Assembly (NCBI RefSeq): GCF_002000085.1
Contig: NZ_MUZU01000002.1
Location: 248,001 to 312,000, forward strand
Source of the DNA: Pseudocolwellia agarivorans
Lineage (GTDB): Bacteria; Pseudomonadota; Gammaproteobacteria; Enterobacterales; Alteromonadaceae
DNA length: 64,000 nucleotides
Direction: 5' to 3'
Shown here piece after piece: positions 57,007 through 64,000 of the stretch. Under the pieces are notes generated by a model. It was not told the DNA's origin. It did not search any database and worked only from the letters and a program-made list of their open reading frames with translations. Both the position numbers and the translations under genes were made by a program. Positions within the stretch are counted from its first letter, which is position 1; each line of letters begins with the position of its first letter.

Positions 57007-59706
57007 TTAGCGGTTAGTTAACCTGAGTTTTTTTACTACTTTTGCAATACATGTTTCTTTATCTACTACCCATAACCCGTAGCTAATAGGTAATACTTCA
57101 ACACCCGCACGTTTAAATAATTTGTAGGTGTTTAATTCAAAAAAGTCTGCCCATGGGCCAGGAAAACCGATCAGGTCTATGGCTAAGTATTGCTCCTTAT
57201 ATCGACACAGAATATCTACGTCTGTTCCTGCAATTGTGTAACCTGCCCACGTTTCAATATTTAATGTCGCTAATTCAGATATTACACTTTGCTGAAATTC
57301 GTCAAGTTGAGATGATACTGAATGGCTAGCTTCAAATTCGCTAATAGAGCTTAAGTATCTACGTAGTAAGTTGTGTTCAGGCAATTGAGTTTCATCTATC
57401 GATAGAAATAATATTTGCTTTTGCCTTGCCCGTGTAATGGTAACGTTAAAAACATCTGCTTTGTTTAAATATACCGCTGCGCGTTTTGAATTGTTATCGA
57501 CAGAAAAAGAGATAAGCATAATGTCTCTTTCTTCTCCTTGAAAACCATAAGGCGTTGCGGCACGAATTTTATGTTTAATAATTTCAGCTTGGCTAAAATT
57601 GACTTCAATTTCTTTAGCTATGTGTTCAGCTTGATGCCTAAATGGTGAGATAACACCTATGCTGTGATCAATTCCAACTTGTGTGTCTGCTTCTATTTGG
57701 TCTTTAATCGCCTTGATTACATACTCAGTTTCTAAATGATTAACACCGACTTTGTCTCTAACGCCATTGACTCTTTGTAAGTGAAGATGACCACTACTTG
57801 TGCAGGGGCGGTGTTGCATAACCTTTAACTTATTTTGATAAAAGTATTGATTACTAAAATGAATAAGCTCAGGTTTACTTCTAAAGTGTTCATCTAAAAA
57901 AGCTAGCTGCTGATGGCTGGAGAGTGCAGTTAAGGCTAAATCTAAAATTGAATTATCACGATAACTTACAACGCCTTCACTATTAGGTTTGAGATCGTTT
58001 TTAATCGTTATTTGGGCTTCTTTGCTTTTAGCCAAGAACGAGTAATGCCTTAGCTGTTTGGTATCTCCAACCACCATCGCCCTTTTTGCGCGATAAAGTG
58101 CAGGTAAACAACTGCTGATATTGCATTGTGTTGCTTCATCGATAATAACTAAATCGAACATTTCTGCTTTTAAAGGCAACACTCTGTAAAGTGTATTCAA
58201 ACTAACAAGCCAAACCGGAAAGGCAGAAAGCAATGAGGAATATTCAATATCGTCAAAAAGCTCAAATTGCCTTTTAGATGTTCGACTACGGATTGCTTTA
58301 TTAAAGGCTTGTAGCGATGATCTTTGTTTTTCGACTAAGGTTTTTAAATTTCTATTTTTTAAGGCATTTAAATAATCGGCGGCAAGCTTTTCTCGCTGAA
58401 TGTGCTTTGTATTTATTTCATTTAAAGCTGACCACTCTTTAGTAAGTTTTTTAATGCCACTTTGCGCTAAAGCTAAATATAAACGCGTTAACCATTGTGC
58501 ATCTCTTTGTTGTAGCCCTTTTAATCTTTGCCCTCTTACAATGGCTTTCTGACAAAATTTAACAAAGCGTTTTTCTAATACATTTAATGCGTTATTGATC
58601 GTTTTTAATTCTAATTCGCAAGTATCAGGTGCTTTGCTTAACTCTTCTGAAAAATACCCTGCTAAAAGATTTTCAATGTAAGTTTTTAACTTTTTAATAA
58701 ACGCTTTTTGTCCTGCTCTAATTGATACGTCACTTAAACCAAAGTTATCGCCTAACTTATCAGCGATCACATCTAAAGCGGCATCGTTATTAGCAACGAT
58801 AAGTACAGATTCACCGCGTGCCATATGCTCTGCGGCAATGGCGGCTATTGTATAGCTTTTGCCCGTACCTGGAGGCCCAGAAGCACAACCTAAGTTAGCG
58901 TTTGCGGCAATTGATATGATTTTTTTCTGTGGTGTTGACAGCAAACCTGGTAGGTAATCGTATTTTAGAGGTTTGATTGCTTGTGAGTTGTTGGTTGCCT
59001 TTTGTGAAGGCAATAACAGCTCTGATAACGGTGGAGATAGGTTGTCAGATTCAATGATCTCTTCCAATTCATGAAGAACTCCACGACTACTTGTCGATCT
59101 TTCAACAAAAACCAACATGGATGCAGGAAGCAAGGTGGGTGTTTTTCTTTTTAATGCTTTTTTAATTTCGTTTGAGTTAACAAGGTTAGGAAAATTAAGT
59201 AACTCAAGTAAGTTTAATTCTATGGGGCTATCTTTGAGCCACGAAACCCACGTAGATGTAGATTGAATGTTGGTGTTATCTTCTAAGTCAGGCCTGCCAT
59301 CACTTTCAGGCATTAATAATTGCGTTAATAATTCATTTATTTCAGGCGTTTGATTGTTAACAGAAAAGTAGTAATTGTTCTCATCTTTTTCGATTACAGC
59401 TTCATTAAACAAAATGGGTGTAACCACCTCTTTTATTTCGCCTTTAATCTCCAACTTACCAACTAAAATAAAGCTCACGTAAAGTAATACACGCTCGCGT
59501 TGATATACTTCAACACGCTTCATCATTTGTTCTGCAAAGTTTTCAGGAATAGGCATTCGGGGAAGAAAACCAGAGCCTAAATCATCTTGCCCTTCTAAAA
59601 TAAGACAGTCATCTTTTTTAAGTTTACTTAGGTTCCATAAATTCAGATCTGCACTGTCTTCTTTGTAGCAATCTCGGTAAAAGGAAAGGATATTTTGGAT
59701 CGACAC
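57007..59706 (-). CDS. SF1 (UvrD/Nam7-like) helicase with C-terminal nuclease-like domain
   Basis: This 899-residue protein has a long N-terminal region, then Walker A SGPPGTGKS near residue 277 and Walker B VIIDEATQ near 523. MVVGDTKQLRHYSF, FLDEHFRSKPELI and the late GEERDIMLISFS plus NVTITRARQKQ are superfamily-1 motifs of the DNA2/Nam7 group. Residues about 790-899 (VISELATLNIETWAGY, DVDILCRYKEQYLAIDLIGFPG, GVEVLPISYGLWV) resemble the PD-(D/E)XK-type tails of such proteins. The usual E-x-K is not canonical (AIDLIG). Helicase-nuclease fusions of this kind occur in defence islands and DNA repair; the context here favours an accessory role. Confidence 0.82.
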   Translation of the reverse strand: MSIQNILSFYRDCYKEDSADLNLWNLSKLKKDDCLILEGQDDLGSGFLPRMPIPENFAEQMMKRVEVYQRERVLLYVSFILVGKLEIKGEIKEVVTPILFNEAVIEKDENNYYFSVNNQTPEINELLTQLLMPESDGRPDLEDNTNIQSTSTWVSWLKDSPIELNLLELLNFPNLVNSNEIKKALKRKTPTLLPASMLVFVERSTSSRGVLHELEEIIESDNLSPPLSELLLPSQKATNNSQAIKPLKYDYLPGLLSTPQKKIISIAANANLGCASGPPGTGKSYTIAAIAAEHMARGESVLIVANNDAALDVIADKLGDNFGLSDVSIRAGQKAFIKKLKTYIENLLAGYFSEELSKAPDTCELELKTINNALNVLEKRFVKFCQKAIVRGQRLKGLQQRDAQWLTRLYLALAQSGIKKLTKEWSALNEINTKHIQREKLAADYLNALKNRNLKTLVEKQRSSLQAFNKAIRSRTSKRQFELFDDIEYSSLLSAFPVWLVSLNTLYRVLPLKAEMFDLVIIDEATQCNISSCLPALYRAKRAMVVGDTKQLRHYSFLAKSKEAQITIKNDLKPNSEGVVSYRDNSILDLALTALSSHQQLAFLDEHFRSKPELIHFSNQYFYQNKLKVMQHRPCTSSGHLHLQRVNGVRDKVGVNHLETEYVIKAIKDQIEADTQVGIDHSIGVISPFRHQAEHIAKEIEVNFSQAEIIKHKIRAATPYGFQGEERDIMLISFSVDNNSKRAAVYLNKADVFNVTITRARQKQILFLSIDETQLPEHNLLRRYLSSISEFEASHSVSSQLDEFQQSVISELATLNIETWAGYTIAGTDVDILCRYKEQYLAIDLIGFPGPWADFFELNTYKLFKRAGVEVLPISYGLWVVDKETCIAKVVKKLRLTNR

Positions 59707-59918
59707 TGTTAGCTTTGTCCTGACTGAATAAATGGATTTAAGAATTGAAATAGATATAATTTAAACATTTAAAATCAATCTATTAATATATAAGTACCTG
59801 TTTAAGAAACTATATTATAGGTAAGTAAGAAAAGCCATTGATGTAAGAGCTAGAACGATAGTTAAAATAAATAATAAGAGGTTGCGCTAAAACAGTTATG
59901 TGCTCTTTATCAAATTTT
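59707..59918. other. Short intergenic region without visible genes
   Basis: AT-rich, probably holding the helicase promoter on the minus strand. Nothing else is recognised. Confidence 0.35.
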
Positions 59919-59956
59919 AGACGAAAAAAAACCGCGAATAAATAAGCGGTTTTTTA
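59919..59956 (-). terminator. Terminator of the SEC-C gene (U-tract plus CGTCT tail)
   Basis: On the minus strand, AAAAAACCGCTT is followed by a complementary AAGCGG-type arm (CGCGGTT), a T-run and CGTCTA. Just before it, GTTCAATTAGCTCCGCCACAT resembles a decayed tRNA-Ser 3' end, like the units at 61050-61390. Confidence 0.75.
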
Positions 59957-60017
59957 GCATGTGGCGGAGCTAATTGAACAAGTGATTAAGCTGAATTAAC
60001 TGTTTCAACTTACTGCT

Positions 60018-60953
60018 TTATTGCAAACAACACTTTTTGAATTTCTTACCACTGCCACAAGGACAAGGATCATTACGGCCCGCTGTAGCTAAAGAGCTAA
60101 CAGGAACACTGTTTTTTAGAATGGTATTTTCGTCGTACAGGATATTATCTAATAAACCGCCTTTCTCCATTAACGAATCAAAGCCATCTAGTTCTTCATC
60201 TTCTGGTTCGTTAGCAATCCAAGTATTTAGGGTATCAACAACATTAAAGTTTGTTTGAATTATGCCAGATTCAATAAGCTTGTGTGAACTATCGCTATTC
60301 CATACCATTACTTCACTTGGTTTAAAGCGGTCTTCATCGAATAGGTCTTTGTCACACAATTCGTTAAATTGGCTTTTGAAACTATCGAGTTGATATTTAA
60401 TACAATAGTCTGCTAATGCACTTATTAAAAAGCTATTGATTGAACTTGGTAAAGCCAAAAATCCTGCTAGCCATTGAGTTATATGATCTTCTAGTTCAAT
60501 TTTATCAATAACACCTGCTTCGTATTGAGCAAATACCGCTTCAATAGCAGATGCTTTGCAATACATGGCTTGATGACTACCCGTAATATAATTACATAAG
60601 GCTTGTGTATTACCGTCGGCGACATTATAAAATAGCGTAGATGTTACCTCGGTGAGTGCGTCATCAAATATGGTATCAATGGGCGTTGCCAATGAATCGC
60701 TGCGAGCAAATAACTGTAAACACTTTTCTAACGCTGGTGAGTATTTTAATTCTGCTAATAGTAATGTTCCAAAAAATAAAATAGCTTCTTGTTCATTTGT
60801 TAACGATGTATCGTCTGCGCTAAATTGATCTATCAGCCGTTCTAATTCAGGATAAAATGCCGACCAATTTTCTTTCGCTGCTTCTATACCGGCAATAGTT
60901 AATTTGTTGTCGTTTGTATTACTTATTGCCAATAAAATTTGTTCTACGTTCAT
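60018..60953 (-). CDS. DUF1186-like protein with C-terminal SEC-C zinc motif
   Basis: A 311-residue cytoplasmic protein. The N-terminal 230 residues are helical and resemble DUF1186 (WSAFYPELERLIDQFSAD, LFFGTLLLAELK). The C-terminus GRNDPCPCGSGKKFKKCC is a SEC-C motif, which binds zinc and often targets proteins to the SecA/ribosome pathway or to nucleic acids. No enzyme motif is seen. It has its own terminator and lies at the tRNA-proximal end of the accessory stretch. Confidence 0.78.
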   Translation of the reverse strand: MNVEQILLAISNTNDNKLTIAGIEAAKENWSAFYPELERLIDQFSADDTSLTNEQEAILFFGTLLLAELKYSPALEKCLQLFARSDSLATPIDTIFDDALTEVTSTLFYNVADGNTQALCNYITGSHQAMYCKASAIEAVFAQYEAGVIDKIELEDHITQWLAGFLALPSSINSFLISALADYCIKYQLDSFKSQFNELCDKDLFDEDRFKPSEVMVWNSDSSHKLIESGIIQTNFNVVDTLNTWIANEPEDEELDGFDSLMEKGGLLDNILYDENTILKNSVPVSSLATAGRNDPCPCGSGKKFKKCCLQ

Positions 60954-61050
60954 TTAAAGTTCCGCGTTAACTAATCAATTCTGAGTGCATATACTGAAGT
61001 TCGTATACTAACATTTATTATTCTGGTAACCACGCAAAGCATCAAATTAC

Positions 61051-61146
61051 AGACGAAAAAAACGTTATCTTTCGATAACGGTTTCTTAGAATGTGGCGGT
61101 GAGGTAGAAGTTTGAACTCTATAACAGGTTTATCGCTACAAACCCT
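61051..61146 (-). repeat. tRNA-Ser 3'-half remnant with terminator, unit A
   Basis: On the minus strand, variable-arm-, T-arm- and acceptor-like sequence (61094-61146, ending CCGCCA) is followed by CATTCTAAGAAACCGTTATC, a complementary arm, a U-tract and CGTCTG. The 5' half (D-arm and anticodon) is missing. The most diverged of the three units. Confidence 0.75.
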
Positions 61147-61170
61147 GAGGTTTATATCTCAATAAATTCT

Positions 61171-61268
61171 AGACGAAAAAAAACCGTTATCTTTCGATAA
61201 CGGTTTCTTAGAATGTGGCGGTGAGATAGAGATTTGAACTCTATATCAGGTTTAGCGCTACAAACCCT
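61171..61268 (-). repeat. tRNA-Ser 3'-half remnant with terminator, unit B
   Basis: The tRNA-like part (61216-61268) has the T-arm TAGAGTTCAAATCTCTA and acceptor TCTCACCGCCA, identical to the intact gene at 61448. It is followed by the hairpin AACCGTTATC/GATAACGGTT, a T-run and CGTCTA. Its variable-arm part differs from the intact gene. The spacing from unit A is 120 bases. Confidence 0.8.
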
Positions 61269-61289
61269 CTATTCTAAACATCAAACTTC

Positions 61290-61389
61290 AGACGAAAAAA
61301 AACCTGTTATCTTTCGATAACAGGTTCTTAGAATGTGGCGATGAGATAGAGATTTGAACTCTACAGCAGGTTTAGCGCTACAAACCCTT
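61290..61389 (-). repeat. tRNA-Ser 3'-half remnant with terminator, unit C
   Basis: The tRNA-like part (61336-61389) has an intact T-arm and an acceptor with one change (TCTCATCGCCA). It is followed by hairpin AACCTGTTATC/GATAACAGGTT, a T-run and CGTCTG. It lies 119-120 bases from unit B. Confidence 0.8.
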
Positions 61390-61413
61390 TTGGTTTACTA
61401 AACACTAAATAGC

Positions 61414-61441
61414 AAAAAGCCGCTACAAGTAGCGGCTTTTT
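61414..61441 (-). terminator. Terminator of tRNA-Ser
   Basis: On the minus strand, AAAAAGCCGCTAC pairs with GTAGCGGCTTTTT around a 2-base loop. Its U-tract is short and lacks the CGTCT tail found on the three remnant units. Confidence 0.85.
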
Positions 61442-61447
61442 AGAATG

Positions 61448-61538
61448 TGGCGGTGAGATAGAGATTTGAACTCTAGAAGGGCTACAAACCCTTGCCGGTT
61501 TTCAAGACCGGTGCTTTCGACCACTCAGCCATCTCACC
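61448..61538 (-). tRNA. tRNA-Ser (anticodon TGA)
   Basis: A 91-base class II tRNA including CCA. Acceptor is GGTGAGA/TCTCACC, the D-arm has GCTGAGTGGTC, and the anticodon loop CTTGAAA gives TGA. The long variable arm is AAGGGTTTGTAGCCCTT and the T-arm is TAGAGTTCAAATCTCTA. It is the parent of the three remnants downstream. Confidence 0.97.
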
Positions 61539-61578
61539 TGAATGTAATAAAGCAACTGCTTGCCTTAAGACGAGGCGA

Positions 61579-61607
61579 ATATTAAAGTGTGAAAAATAAC
61601 TTGTAAA
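61579..61607 (-). promoter_or_regulatory. Sigma-70 promoter of tRNA-Ser
   Basis: On the minus strand, TTTACA, a 17-base spacer and TAATAT are followed by the discriminator TCGCCTCG, much like the tRNA-Asn promoter. The mature 5' end is about 40 bases downstream. Confidence 0.75.
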
Positions 61608-61684
61608 GTATTTATTTACATTAAGTGTTTGTTTGCTGAGTAATTAGTCAGTTTGCTTTCTATTTATACGTTAAAAGATAAATT

Positions 61685-62281
61685 ATGCCTGAAAATATGA
61701 AGTGTCGTTGTCCTTGGTTGGATGTTACCAAACCTGATTATGTAAAATATCATGATGAAGAATGGGGTGTTCCTGTGGTTGACGACCAAACCTTGTTTGA
61801 GTATTTAACTTTAGAATCAGCACAAGCAGGTTTAAGTTGGTACACCATTTTAGTTAGACGTGATGGTTATAAAGCGGCATTTAATCATTTTAATGTTGAA
61901 GACGTGGCGCTGTTTGATGAAAACAAAGTTAACGAGCTTTTGCTTAACGATAAAATTATTCGCCACAGGGGTAAAATAGAAGCTACGATAAATAACGCTA
62001 AATGTTTCATTTTAATTCAACAGGAGTTTGGTTCGTTTAGTGAATACTTATGGCGCTTTGTTAATAACCGCACTATTGTGAATAGCTGGCAAAATAAGAA
62101 CGACTACCCTGCTACGACTCAAGAGTCTGACGCACTAAGTAAAGACTTAAAAAAACGAGGATTTAAGTTTTTAGGTTCAACCACTTGTTATGCTTTTATG
62201 CAGGCGTGTGGCATGGTGAATGATCACAGTGTTGGTTGTTACAAACGGACACAAATAATTAATGAATATCAACAAGGTTAG
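61685..62281 (+). CDS. tag: DNA-3-methyladenine glycosylase I
   Basis: A 198-residue repair enzyme that removes 3-methyladenine from alkylated DNA. The N-terminal CRCPWLDVTKPDYVKYHDEEWGVP carries the Cys and His zinc ligands. LTLESAQAGLSWYTILVRRDGYKAAF is the conserved core with the catalytic-pocket Glu. The C-terminal HSVGCY supplies the other ligands. It lies alone, divergent from tRNA-Ser. Confidence 0.95.
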   Translation: MPENMKCRCPWLDVTKPDYVKYHDEEWGVPVVDDQTLFEYLTLESAQAGLSWYTILVRRDGYKAAFNHFNVEDVALFDENKVNELLLNDKIIRHRGKIEATINNAKCFILIQQEFGSFSEYLWRFVNNRTIVNSWQNKNDYPATTQESDALSKDLKKRGFKFLGSTTCYAFMQACGMVNDHSVGCYKRTQIINEYQQG

Positions 62282-62413
62282 TCATAGCAATTTGAAAAAA
62301 CCCGTGCCATAATATGTCACAATGGTTTGTCGAAGATAAGTAGTAAAAATACTTGAACTTCATTAGTATGACCATATCTAAGAAGTATAACTACGTTTTT
62401 AAAGGAAAACAGT

Positions 62414-63079
62414 ATGCAATCAAATATTAGTTTAAATGCAACTAAAAGCTCTGCAATTGAAATTAATAAAGTATTAAAAAATACTTATATGTTGTTATCA
62501 ATGACATTAGCATTTAGTGCAGTAACTGCTGGTATCTCTATGTCTATGGGCTTACCTCATGGAGCTGCTTTAATCATGACATTAGTTGCTTTTGGTTTGT
62601 TATTTGTTGTTAACAAAAAAGCTGACCAAGCAAGTGGTATTTATTGGATTTTTGCTTTCACTGGTTTAATGGGAGCTTCTTTAGGCCCAATGCTTAACCA
62701 CTACGCAGCTCTACCAGGCGGACCTTCTTTAATTATGCAAGCGTTAGGCGGAACAGCATTAATATTTTTCGCTTTATCGGGTTATGCATTAACAAGTAAA
62801 AAAGACTTCTCATTTATGGGTGGTTTTTTGATGGTTGGTCTTATCGTTGCTCTTGTAGCGGGTATTGCTAACATCTTCTTTCAAATTCCTGCGCTTTCTT
62901 TAGCTGTAAGTGCTGCTGTTATTATGATTATGTCTGGCTTAATTTTATTTGATACAAGCCGTATTATTCATGGTGGCGAAACTAACTACATTAGAGCTAC
63001 AGTGTCTTTATACTTAAATATTTATAATATTTTTGTTCACCTACTTAGCCTTTTAGGTGTTTTTGGTAGTGATGATTAA
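62414..63079 (+). CDS. yccA: Bax inhibitor-1 family membrane protein (YccA)
   Basis: This 221-residue inner-membrane protein has seven predicted helices. The family's characteristic stretches are LKNTYMLLSMTLAFSAVTAGI and ATVSLYLNIYNIFVHLLSLLGVFG at the C-terminus. E. coli YccA modulates the FtsH protease. AAAGGAAAACAG lies upstream of ATG. A strong terminator separates it from the tus genes. Confidence 0.93.
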   Translation: MQSNISLNATKSSAIEINKVLKNTYMLLSMTLAFSAVTAGISMSMGLPHGAALIMTLVAFGLLFVVNKKADQASGIYWIFAFTGLMGASLGPMLNHYAALPGGPSLIMQALGGTALIFFALSGYALTSKKDFSFMGGFLMVGLIVALVAGIANIFFQIPALSLAVSAAVIMIMSGLILFDTSRIIHGGETNYIRATVSLYLNIYNIFVHLLSLLGVFGSDD

Positions 63080-63115
63080 TAATCATTAATTTAAAGTGAT
63101 TATCGGTTTATAATA

Positions 63116-63143
63116 AAAGCCTCGCAATGCGAGGCTTTTTTTT
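63116..63143 (+). terminator. Rho-independent terminator after yccA
   Basis: AGCCTCGC at 63118-63125 pairs with GCGAGGCT at 63129-63136 around AAT, followed by eight Ts. Confidence 0.93.
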
Positions 63144-63187
63144 ACTTTGTTATTTACGTTTAGCTTTTTAAACTTTTGGAATTATTC

Positions 63188-63577
63188 GTGCAAACTCTAT
63201 CAGTTGTTATTACCACCCCACCCTGTAGCTATTCAACGATTACAGCTATTGATTACATTAACCATGCAATTAAAGCCGGTGTTAATGTTGTGGGTGTGTT
63301 TTTTTATCAAGACGGTGTGTTAAACGCGAGTGCGAATATAGCGATTGCGAACGACGAATATCAAACGCATAAACATTGGCAAAAGTTAAATACAGAGCAT
63401 GGTGTTAATTTACATGTGTGTATTACGGCTTGTGAAAAAAGAGGCTTAAGCGACGATATTGGCGATACGGTTAACACAGAGGTTACGCAAAGTAATATTA
63501 GTCAATACTTTACGGTTTCTGGCCTTGGTGAGTTGGTAGAATTAACGGCTAAGTCTGAAAAAATGGTGCAATTTTAA
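63188..63577 (+). CDS. tusD: Sulfur relay protein TusD
   Basis: The protein has 129 residues from GTG 63188; GGA lies seven bases upstream. The upstream TTG at 63176 fits poorly. It is part of the TusBCD complex, which passes sulfur from TusA toward TusE-MnmA for 2-thiolation of tRNA wobble uridines. SVVITTPPCS and VNVVGVFFYQDGVLNA match TusD. The acceptor Cys is in HVCITACEKRG, aligning with E. coli C78. It is followed without gap by tusC. Confidence 0.92.
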   Translation: MQTLSVVITTPPCSYSTITAIDYINHAIKAGVNVVGVFFYQDGVLNASANIAIANDEYQTHKHWQKLNTEHGVNLHVCITACEKRGLSDDIGDTVNTEVTQSNISQYFTVSGLGELVELTAKSEKMVQF

Positions 63578-63942
63578 TGTCTGAATCATGTAAAAAAATC
63601 GCTATTTTAAATGCGTCTTCAACCATTAATCAAGCCAGTAAAGAAGCGTTAGATGCCGCATTAATTTATGGTTCGTACGAGCAATCGACTTCGTTATTTT
63701 TTCAAGGTGAAGGTGTAAGGCAACTAATAAGCAATCAACAACTTGAAACGGTTCACGTTAAAGATTATTTAAAAACAATGGCGGCATTAGCGTTTTACGA
63801 CATTGAAAATATATATGCGTGTAAAGCATCACTGGTTGAACGAGGTTTAGCTGAAGGTTTTCATCTTGATGATGTGCAGGTTTTAAGTAGTGATGCATTT
63901 TCAGATAAGTTGCATCAGCACAATGTTATTTTAAGGTTTTAG
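63577..63942 (+). CDS. tusC: Sulfur relay protein TusC
   Basis: This 121-residue subunit of TusBCD shares its first base with the last base of tusD (TAATG). KKIAILNASSTINQASKEALDAALIYGSYEQSTSLFFQGEGV matches the TusC fold in parts. It lacks an obvious active Cys except one in IYACKASL. Confidence 0.92.
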   Translation: MSESCKKIAILNASSTINQASKEALDAALIYGSYEQSTSLFFQGEGVRQLISNQQLETVHVKDYLKTMAALAFYDIENIYACKASLVERGLAEGFHLDDVQVLSSDAFSDKLHQHNVILRF

Positions 63943-63951
63943 TATTTTTAT

Positions 63952-64000
63952 ATGACTATTTTACATTTACAAAGAACATCTGCTTTTGATAAAAACGATT
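63952..64000 (+). CDS. tusB: TusB, N-terminal fragment cut by the window edge
   Basis: Only 16 codons are present, starting MTILHLQRTSAFD, which agrees with the start of TusB (typically LHTLHRSP-like). It follows tusC by nine bases in the standard tusDCB order. Confidence 0.75.
   Translation, partial: MTILHLQRTSAFDKND

Noticed and set aside
61051-61441. Regularly spaced repeats that might be a CRISPR array
   Set aside because: The 120-base period, the match to tRNA-Ser 3' sequence and the terminator in each unit do not fit CRISPR repeats of 24-40 bases with unique spacers. No cas gene is nearby.

Overview
The window is chromosomal DNA from a low-GC marine gammaproteobacterium. It looks most like the Alteromonadales, in the Colwellia/Thalassotalea direction. 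The grounds are gammaproteobacterial housekeeping genes (sbcB, uvrB, slyD, yaeQ, tag, yccA, tusDCB), a GlyGly-CTERM protein, TonB-dependent polysaccharide uptake, and genes suited to algal carbohydrates. The genus is inferred from gene content, not proven.

Layout. 1-3.9 kb: a truncated sulfatase diverges from a secreted clan-A glycoside hydrolase, with two LacI-type operator-like sites between them. 3.9-5.6 kb: DUF4153 membrane protein. 6.3-15.7 kb: a fructan/sucrose locus (TonB-dependent receptor, secreted LamG-GH32 enzyme, cytoplasmic GH32 enzyme, LacI regulator, CscB-type permease). Three copies of one 16-bp palindrome sit at its two control regions. 15.7-16.3 kb: a broken integrase. 16.4-22.2 kb: sbcB, gpx, a small ORF, uvrB and a MATE pump. 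22.7-23.3 kb: a tRNA-Asn operon with three intact copies and one disrupted copy. 23.3-38.3 kb: mostly housekeeping genes (slyD, transporters, patatin, diguanylate cyclase, RNA helicase, RIO kinase, aminotransferase, YaeQ, M28 peptidase). 38.5-46.6 kb: a polyol locus, probably for mannitol (porin, HAD phosphatase, SorC regulator, NCS1-type permease, mannitol 2-dehydrogenase, fructokinase). 46.7-47.2 kb: two tandem copies of a 229-bp element with inverted ends. 47.2-51 kb: RNA helicase, DCC protein, B12-binding radical SAM protein. 51.2-61.5 kb: an accessory-looking stretch, all on the minus strand, lying on the 3' side of a tRNA-Ser. It holds a large nuclease-like/helical-repeat protein, a NERD nuclease-like protein, an outer-membrane barrel, a UvrD/Nam7-type helicase with a nuclease-like tail, and a SEC-C protein. 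It ends in three tandem tRNA-Ser 3'-half remnants, each with its own terminator. 61.7-64 kb: tag, yccA and tusDCB.

How the genes fit together. The fructan locus should bring fructan oligomers across the outer membrane, trim them outside the cytoplasm, import sucrose or short oligomers, and split them inside. The fructokinase in the polyol operon could phosphorylate fructose from both mannitol and sucrose. The best candidates for something undescribed are the 51.2-55.4 kb nuclease-like gene pair beside a tRNA-Ser integration hotspot, the tandem tRNA-Ser remnants, and a shared U-tract-plus-CGTCT tail on at least seven terminators.
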